The position numbers were made by a program, and so were the translations under genes. The notes under the pieces were generated by a model. It made no database searches and was not told the origin of the DNA. It saw only the letters and a list, made by a program, of their open reading frames with translations. A stretch of DNA of 9,927 nucleotides, taken from the NCBI GenBank assembly GCA_040080915.1, contig JBEBHD010000211.1, forward strand, positions 1 through 9,927, written 5' to 3'. Position 1 is the first letter of the stretch, and each line of letters opens with the position of its first letter. The stretch comes from M3007 sp040080915. GTDB lineage: Bacteria; Bacteroidota; Bacteroidia; Chitinophagales; Saprospiraceae. Below are positions 5,656-9,927 of the stretch, piece by piece.

Positions 5656-6894
5656 TTATGCCCGCTCGCTCAGCCCCTCGCCCACGGCATGCAAAGCCAT
5701 GATAGTCCCACAAATAGCCAGACCCGGCGGCAAACTGATCCACCACAGATGCGGGCTGCTGCGGGCGTTTTGCAGCAGGCTGCCCCATGTAGCACCGACG
5801 AGGTTGTTGTCGCCGTAGCCGAGAAACGACAACGAGGCTTCCAGCAGAATGGCCCCCGCTACGCCAAAGGCGAAAATCGTGTAGATCGGGCGCAAGGCGT
5901 TGGGCAGGGCGTGGCGAAAAAGTATGCGCCACTCCGACAGACCCATGCCCCGTGCGGCGGTCACGTACTCCAATTCGCGGACGCGCAGCAGCTCGGCCCT
6001 GACAAAAAGCGCCACGCCGGGCCAGGAAAAGGCCCCGATAAGCGCGGTCATCGCCCAGAGTGTCTGCCCCTGTTGGCGCAGCATGGCCGCAAACGCTACA
6101 ATGGCCAACAGGCCGGGAATGGACGTGAATACCTCGGCCAACCGCATGATGAGCAAGTCGGCGGGCAAGGCCACCGTTCGGGCGAAATACGCCCAGCGTC
6201 CGAGTAATTTTCCGAGTAAAAAAAACAGGCCCAGCACTACGCCCACGGCTAGTAGAGCGGCAGCCCACCGCACCGCCACACCGCTCGTGTCGGGCAAAAT
6301 ATGCCGCACCGTGCCCGCGTAAAACCACGCTGCCGGTGCTCCGGCCAACGCTGCCCACAGCTGCCAGCGCCGAATGCGCAGGCGCCCGTCGCCCCAGTAC
6401 CCGGCCACCGCCCCCAGTGTGAGGCCGATGGCGAATGCGATGCTCATGGCCATAGTACCGGTCAGCAGGGCCGCCCGAGCGCCGCCCACCATGCCCGCTG
6501 CCACGTCGTACCCGCGCGTGTCGGTGCCTAACCAGTGCCGGAAACGGCGTTCGGTACCGCCGGGGTGGATACTGCCCGGCAGCGCCTGGCGGATGGTGAC
6601 ATCGGGGCTGGAGGGCAGCTCACCCGGCGAAAAGGCGATGGGCGCGAATACCGCCGCCTCGTAAGCGTGCAACCGCCAGCGAAACCCGGATTGGATGGAG
6701 TCTAGTATCGGATGGCCGTAAGGCTTGTCCGGCCCGTGCCAGATGGCCCGCAGTGCGGGGAAAAATGCCTCGCCGCGGACTTGGCAGTACAGCGGCCGGC
6801 CATTGGCGAGGATGTCCCGCGCCAGCGCCACCACTGTGAGCAGTCCCAGCAGCCAGAGCGCTGGGCGGAGTTGTCTATTTTTCCACCACGTCAT
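5656..6894 (-). CDS. ABC permease, DppC/OppC peptide-transport type, enlarged
   Basis: Inner-membrane permease of the binding-protein-dependent type, DppC/OppC family (di/oligopeptide or nickel import), 412 residues against about 280-310 in the classical family. Order: an N-terminal transmembrane helix (about 11-27), a long extracytoplasmic stretch, the DppC-type HWLGTDTRGYDV motif (120-131), the first core helices to GYWGD (165-169), then an insertion of about 70-75 residues with two extra hydrophobic segments, then the core again (LLIMRLAEVFTSIPG). The coupling EAA loop is textbook: TAA (312-314), three residues, G318, nine residues, then HALP (328-331), where the ATPase docks. The ATG at 6894 gives a 20-nt overlap with the kinase gene upstream; a TTG at 6903 is less likely. 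No partner DppB, ATPases or binding protein are in view, so they must lie elsewhere. The substrate is unknown. Confidence 0.88.
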   Translation of the reverse strand: MTWWKNRQLRPALWLLGLLTVVALARDILANGRPLYCQVRGEAFFPALRAIWHGPDKPYGHPILDSIQSGFRWRLHAYEAAVFAPIAFSPGELPSSPDVTIRQALPGSIHPGGTERRFRHWLGTDTRGYDVAAGMVGGARAALLTGTMAMSIAFAIGLTLGAVAGYWGDGRLRIRRWQLWAALAGAPAAWFYAGTVRHILPDTSGVAVRWAAALLAVGVVLGLFFLLGKLLGRWAYFARTVALPADLLIMRLAEVFTSIPGLLAIVAFAAMLRQQGQTLWAMTALIGAFSWPGVALFVRAELLRVRELEYVTAARGMGLSEWRILFRHALPNALRPIYTIFAFGVAGAILLEASLSFLGYGDNNLVGATWGSLLQNARSSPHLWWISLPPGLAICGTIMALHAVGEGLSERA

Positions 6895-7774
6895 TTTTTT
6901 CAAAAGGGAAAACTACGGTGAAATCAGGAAGCCCGTCGAGGGCAATTTGGCGGCTTGGCGCAAAGCCGAGCACAAAGCCACCGCCGCCTGCGCCGCAAAT
7001 TTTGAAAACGATGTGGCCGTCGCGCAGATTTTTTTCCCAAACCGGGCGCAGGTGCTCCGGGATCATGGGCGGCATATTTTCCAACTGAAACGCCGAAACG
7101 CGCCGCAGGGCGGGCCAAAACGCAGCCTCATCGGCGGTTTGCCAAGCATTGATCAGGGCCTCGCTGGCGGGCAGCAGCGTTTGGTGCAAGCCGTTGGAAA
7201 ACGTTGTCTCGGTTTTTTTTTCCAAAAACCACTGCACCAACGGGCCGGTGCGGCGCGGCTGCCCGGAATCGAGCAGAAAAACGGTGGGCGGCCGGCTTGG
7301 CCACGGGGCCGCCTCGAAAAATGCCACCTCGTCGCGGTTGGCGATCAGCAGGGGGCGGTTCAGGTAGCTGGTCAGGGGGTCAATGCCAGAGCTCTGCCCG
7401 TGAAAATGGTTTTCCATTTGGGCAAAAAGGGCTTTCAACTCGGCCAGGGCGGCGGTTTTTTCGGTCGCGTAGCGCTCGTACACCGCCGCGCAAAGGGCAC
7501 CCGAACTGCCGAGGCCGTAGCCCACCGGTATGTCGGAGCGGAAGTACAGGCCTTCGGAAATGTCGCGCCGGAACGCCTTGTAATCAAGGCCCGGCACGGA
7601 TTTCAGGGCGAGGCTGTTGGCGAATTTCAGCAACTGTTCGCGCCGGTCGCCCGGCAGCCCGGTGCCCCCCGAGGCCCATTCCCCGGCGAACGCGGCCACC
7701 GGTATGGCCAGTGCGCGGGCACCGAGCAGCAGCAGGTATTCGCCGAAAAGCAGCAGTTTGGACGGAAAGGACAT
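6875..7774 (-). CDS. mvk: GHMP kinase, probable mevalonate kinase
   Basis: Most likely ATP:mevalonate 5-phosphotransferase, the first kinase of the mevalonate route to isopentenyl diphosphate, acting in the cytosol. It has 299 residues, short but within the bacterial range. The GHMP motifs are in order: PSKLLLFGEYLLLLG (4-18) with K5, the ATP loop PVGYGLGSSGA (83-93), HGQSSGIDP (125-133), and the C-terminal KICGAGGGGFVLGF (258-271). E121 and D132 are 11 residues apart, as are the magnesium-binding Glu and catalytic Asp of rat mevalonate kinase, with K5 matching its N-terminal Lys; this favours mevalonate kinase over galacto- or homoserine kinase. I chose the ATG at 7774 because the 52 upstream in-frame codons resemble no kinase and cover the probable promoter. 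It heads a two-gene unit with the DppC-type permease. Another small-molecule GHMP kinase is possible, and the other mevalonate genes are not in the window. Confidence 0.8.
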   Translation of the reverse strand: MSFPSKLLLFGEYLLLLGARALAIPVAAFAGEWASGGTGLPGDRREQLLKFANSLALKSVPGLDYKAFRRDISEGLYFRSDIPVGYGLGSSGALCAAVYERYATEKTAALAELKALFAQMENHFHGQSSGIDPLTSYLNRPLLIANRDEVAFFEAAPWPSRPPTVFLLDSGQPRRTGPLVQWFLEKKTETTFSNGLHQTLLPASEALINAWQTADEAAFWPALRRVSAFQLENMPPMIPEHLRPVWEKNLRDGHIVFKICGAGGGGFVLGFAPSRQIALDGLPDFTVVFPFEKNDVVEK

Positions 7775-7799
7775 GGGAGCGGGCTGGATAAGTTTTGGG

Positions 7800-7831
7800 C
7801 AAAAGTCCTGATTCTGCGAGTGGGAAACAAA
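7800..7831 (-). promoter_or_regulatory. Candidate promoter for the GHMP kinase gene
   Basis: Read on the - strand, TTTG (7831-7828) is followed after 20 bp by GACTTTTG (7807-7800), which matches the Bacteroidota -7 element TAnnTTTG with one mismatch. Transcription would begin about 20 bp before the ATG at 7774. This also supports that ATG over the longer open frame. Confidence 0.5.
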
Positions 7832-7848
7832 CGCTTTTACGTTTCCGC

Positions 7849-7856
7849 TACTTTTG
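7849..7856 (+). promoter_or_regulatory. Perfect -7 element facing away from the kinase gene
   Basis: TACTTTTG on the + strand matches the Bacteroidota -7 consensus TAnnTTTG exactly and is followed 5 bp later by an ATG (7862). I see no -33 TTTG at the right distance upstream. The ATG opens only a 38-codon proline-rich frame (7862-7978) that runs into the antisense of the ATPase gene. It may be a relic promoter, an antisense-RNA promoter or chance. Confidence 0.3.
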
Positions 7857-7919
7857 CCGCCATGACGACCGCGCCGCTTCAGGGAGGTTTCGCAACCATT
7901 GACTCTCAATTGCCCGCGC

Positions 7920-8723
7920 CTACCGCACATTTGCCACCGCCACCATCTTGTCTTCCACGTCCTGCACCAGTTCCATGAAATGCTTTTCGCGCTTGAGTTC
8001 GCGGGTGCGGTGGAGCGGGAGGTCTACTTTAACATGCTCCACGATCTGCGAGGGTGCCGATTTCATCAGATAAATGTCGTGGCCGAGGTAGACGGCCTCG
8101 GCAATGTCGTGGGTGACGAAAATGACCGTCGAGTGGAATTTTTCCCAGAGTTGGCAGAGGAGTTCCTGCATTTGCAGGCGGGTTTTGATGTCTAATGCCC
8201 CAAACGGCTCGTCCATGAGCAGGATGTCGGGGTTGGCCAGCAGGCTGCGGGCAATGGCCACCCGCTGCAATTGGCCGCCCGATAGGGTAGGGTACTGGGC
8301 GTATTTGTTCTCGTGGCCGGCCAGCCCCACCAACTCGATCATTTCCTGCGCATTTTGCAACCGGGTCTTTTCATCTATTCCCTTGAACTGAAGCCCCAAG
8401 GCCACATTTTCCTGAACGGTCATCCACGGGAAGGAGGAGTATTGCTGAAAAACCATGCTGATGCGGGAGTCGTCGGTCACTAATTTGTCGTGTACCTTGA
8501 CGGTGCCGCCACTGGGTTTTTGAAGCCCACAGATGTAGCGGAGGATGGTTGATTTGCCGCTGCCCGACACACCGAGCAACACCACGAACTGCCCGCGCCC
8601 GGGATGATCCTCCACGAGCAGGTTGAAATCCTTGATGATGTGCGATTTCCCTCCGTCGTAGCTTTGGCTGATGTTTTCCAACTGGATGATGTTGGGCAAG
8701 TCGGTATCCTGAAATTTCACCAT
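7920..8723 (-). CDS. ABC transporter ATPase, nitrate/sulfonate/taurine importer type
   Basis: ATP-hydrolysing subunit of an importer, cytoplasmic face, 267 residues, normal for the SsuB/TauB/NrtD group. All nucleotide-binding motifs are intact: Walker A GVSGSGKST (51-59), Q-loop VFQQYSSFPWMTVQENV (91-107), signature LSGGQLQRVAIAR (147-159), Walker B ILLMDEP (167-173), D-loop GALD, and the switch histidine in VTHD (H205). The PWMTVQENV stretch after the Q-loop is characteristic of the SsuB/TauB group rather than peptide or sugar transporters. It begins 2 bp after the permease stop codon, so the two are translated together. The substrate is uncertain: relatives import nitrate, sulfonates, taurine, cyanate, pyrimidine precursors and others. 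No binding protein is seen. No Shine-Dalgarno site is evident. Confidence 0.93.
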   Translation of the reverse strand: MVKFQDTDLPNIIQLENISQSYDGGKSHIIKDFNLLVEDHPGRGQFVVLLGVSGSGKSTILRYICGLQKPSGGTVKVHDKLVTDDSRISMVFQQYSSFPWMTVQENVALGLQFKGIDEKTRLQNAQEMIELVGLAGHENKYAQYPTLSGGQLQRVAIARSLLANPDILLMDEPFGALDIKTRLQMQELLCQLWEKFHSTVIFVTHDIAEAVYLGHDIYLMKSAPSQIVEHVKVDLPLHRTRELKREKHFMELVQDVEDKMVAVANVR

Positions 8724-8725
8724 GA

Positions 8726-9823
8726 TTACTTTGATTTAGAAGCTCCTGCTAATCTGATTTCGCCCAGTACGATCGTGGTTATCCCGGCCAGCACGCCAAT
8801 CCAAACTAACGTGTCCGGCAAGAGAGTGGGAAAAAGAGCCTTGACCAATAAAACCAGCAAGATAAAAAAGATGCCGTACTGGCACTCTTGAATACCCTGC
8901 AATTTGCTTTTCAGGTATTTGTGCGGGTTGAGGCGCGTGTCCATGTAGGAGAAAATGCGGTCTTGCACAAAACCGATCAGGATGATGAGCAGAAGGATGG
9001 CGAACACCCGGTCAATCTGCCCCATTTTGCTTTTTATGAAGATCAGGCCGCCGATGCCACCCTGACGGTTGAGCAATTCAGCGATGATGATGTACGTCCA
9101 GGAGATGGCGGTCAGCACGCGAATATCGTCCATCAAGCGGCTGAACACGGCGGGCAGGTACACGGAACGGAACGCCTGCCAGTTGTTGGCGCTGAGGGTG
9201 AAAGCGGTCTGCACGTACACCTCTTCCACTTCGCGGATGCGCTGCACGATGACCGGGAGCAGGTAAACCAGGATGCCGAAAGCCAGAAATGCGATTTTCA
9301 TGGTGTCTTCCAAGCCGAACCAGACGATGAACAGGCTGGTCAGGGCGGAGAGCGGCAGATACCGAAGTGCGTCCACCTGGCGGCTGAACAACCCGCTGAA
9401 CAGTGGAATCAGGCCCAACAAAAAGCCGAGTGGCAGAGCGATAAGCAGTGCCCACAAGTAGCCCTGAATATTGAGCCAGATGCTGCGCATGGTGTTGGAG
9501 GCCAGTTCGTCGTGGGCGATGAGCTGCTGATAGGCGCCCGGTATTTTGGAGGGCGGCGGCAATACCGGGTACACTTTTTCAAAGGACGTGGCACCGGCCA
9601 GTAGCAGGGAATCCTGCCGCAGGATGGAGTCCCGTTGCGCGGGCGTGATGGTGGTATCGAGGGCAGAGGGCAGTTCTTTCAGCCCGCCGTCCACGATGGG
9701 GCGTTGGGTGGAAAGTGTTTCCGCCAAAGCCCACCAAAGGGCGAGGGTAACCACTGCCCCAGCAAGGGCAAGGAGCGCCTGGGAGCTGAGGCTCAGTTTG
9801 CCCCTGAGTTTGAAGAGTGACAT
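8726..9823 (-). CDS. ABC permease, nitrate/sulfonate/taurine importer type, enlarged
   Basis: Membrane subunit of the importer, 365 residues against about 250-280 in the SsuC/TauC family. A first helix (about 16-36) is followed by an unusually long extracytoplasmic stretch (about 38-115) before the family-typical LPPPSKIPGAYQQL (88-101) and the core helices (SIWLNIQGYLWALLIALPLG and on). The EAA coupling loop has correct spacing but is degenerate: QTA (205-207) for EAA, serine 211 for the usual glycine, then VYLP (221-224). After the usual end (about residue 305) come about 60 extra residues with two hydrophobic segments (318-329 and 338-354). I chose the ATG at 9823; a GTG at 9859 would add 12 residues without support. 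The ATPase gene follows after 2 bp. The binding protein may lie outside the window or be replaced by an unusual partner. Confidence 0.88.
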   Translation of the reverse strand: MSLFKLRGKLSLSSQALLALAGAVVTLALWWALAETLSTQRPIVDGGLKELPSALDTTITPAQRDSILRQDSLLLAGATSFEKVYPVLPPPSKIPGAYQQLIAHDELASNTMRSIWLNIQGYLWALLIALPLGFLLGLIPLFSGLFSRQVDALRYLPLSALTSLFIVWFGLEDTMKIAFLAFGILVYLLPVIVQRIREVEEVYVQTAFTLSANNWQAFRSVYLPAVFSRLMDDIRVLTAISWTYIIIAELLNRQGGIGGLIFIKSKMGQIDRVFAILLLIILIGFVQDRIFSYMDTRLNPHKYLKSKLQGIQECQYGIFFILLVLLVKALFPTLLPDTLVWIGVLAGITTIVLGEIRLAGASKSK

Positions 9824-9884
9824 ATCGGATCCGTATGAAATAGCGTAAATGTTTAGCACCCGCCTGTAGCGAGCAGTTTTTCAC

Positions 9885-9914
9885 CACAGATTCGCACAGA
9901 TTCACACAGATTTT
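9885..9914. repeat. Tandem repeat with 10-bp period
   Basis: Three consecutive units CACAGATTCG, CACAGATTCA and CACAGATTTT, followed by a partial TCACAG and preceded by TTTTTCAC. The array ends 13 bp before the window edge, about 60 bp upstream of the ABC permease start. Similar CACAGATT arrays recur, as I remember, between genes in Bacteroidota and other bacteria, but I cannot verify that here. It is not a CRISPR array: there are no spacers. Confidence 0.6.
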
Positions 9915-9927
9915 TCACAGGTAAATC

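Noticed and set aside
6892..6904. A-rich overlap as a frameshift fusing kinase and permease
   Set aside because: A -1 slip would hit a TGA at once, and an ATG start for the permease inside the overlap explains the arrangement simply.
7213..7221. Run of nine T (nine A in the kinase mRNA) as a programmed frameshift site
   Set aside because: The kinase frame continues intact through it to all conserved C-terminal motifs, so no frameshift is needed. It remains only a possible error-prone homopolymer.
7775..7930. 52-codon N-terminal extension of the GHMP kinase
   Set aside because: The kinase fold starts at PSKLLLFGE just after the ATG at 7774; the extension overlaps a promoter and the ATPase stop region.
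6725..7978. Open frame of 417 codons on the + strand across the kinase and permease genes
   Set aside because: It overlaps two confidently assigned - strand genes; the translation has no motif and a composition typical of antisense frames in GC-rich coding DNA.
9885..9914. CRISPR array
   Set aside because: Units are adjacent 10-bp copies with no spacers and there are no cas genes nearby.

Overview
The window looks like chromosomal DNA from a Bacteroidota bacterium with fairly high GC, perhaps a Saprospiria-like lineage. The phylum call rests on three things. Most genes lack a Shine-Dalgarno site. Promoter-like elements fit the Bacteroidota pattern (TTG or TTTG, about 20 bp, then TAnnTTTG). 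Many envelope genes are of unknown function. The class-level call is a guess. There are ten protein-coding genes in four transcription blocks. I see no RNA genes, transposase, integrase or CRISPR array, and no gene-free stretch longer than 300 bases.

Block 1 (54-1723, + strand) is a compact ECF sigma-factor operon. It holds an ECF sigma-70 factor, a single-pass membrane protein placed and shaped like an anti-sigma factor but without a zinc motif, and a small helical secreted protein resembling the Spy/CpxP/CnrX group. Together they look like an envelope-stress or metal-sensing circuit. A strong hairpin at 1759-1813 separates the operon from the convergent gene 1836-2471 (- strand), a secreted cysteine-rich protein of unknown function.

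Block 2 (2633-5653, + strand) starts from a recognisable Bacteroidota-type promoter. It encodes an AlgI-like MBOAT O-acyltransferase, an overlapping membrane-anchored SGNH-like protein with a rare strong ribosome-binding site, and a small AT-richer secreted protein with a cysteine-rich tail. The first two fit the known two-component scheme for acylating (usually acetylating) an extracellular glycan or other exported product.

Block 3 (7774 down to 5656, - strand) pairs a GHMP kinase, most likely mevalonate kinase, with an overlapping DppC/OppC-type ABC permease that carries an insertion with two extra hydrophobic segments. The permease stops 2 bp from the stop of the last block 2 gene.

Block 4 (9823 down to 7920, - strand) encodes a nitrate/sulfonate/taurine-type ABC importer, a permease followed 2 bp later by its ATPase. 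No substrate-binding protein is in view. The permease has a longer extracytoplasmic loop and two extra C-terminal membrane segments. Upstream of it, at the right edge, lies a 10-bp-period tandem repeat.

The least explained items are the anti-sigma-like protein with an internal repeat, the two unrelated cysteine-rich secreted proteins, the enlarged ABC permeases and the edge repeat. I did not find clear evidence of a wholly new system.
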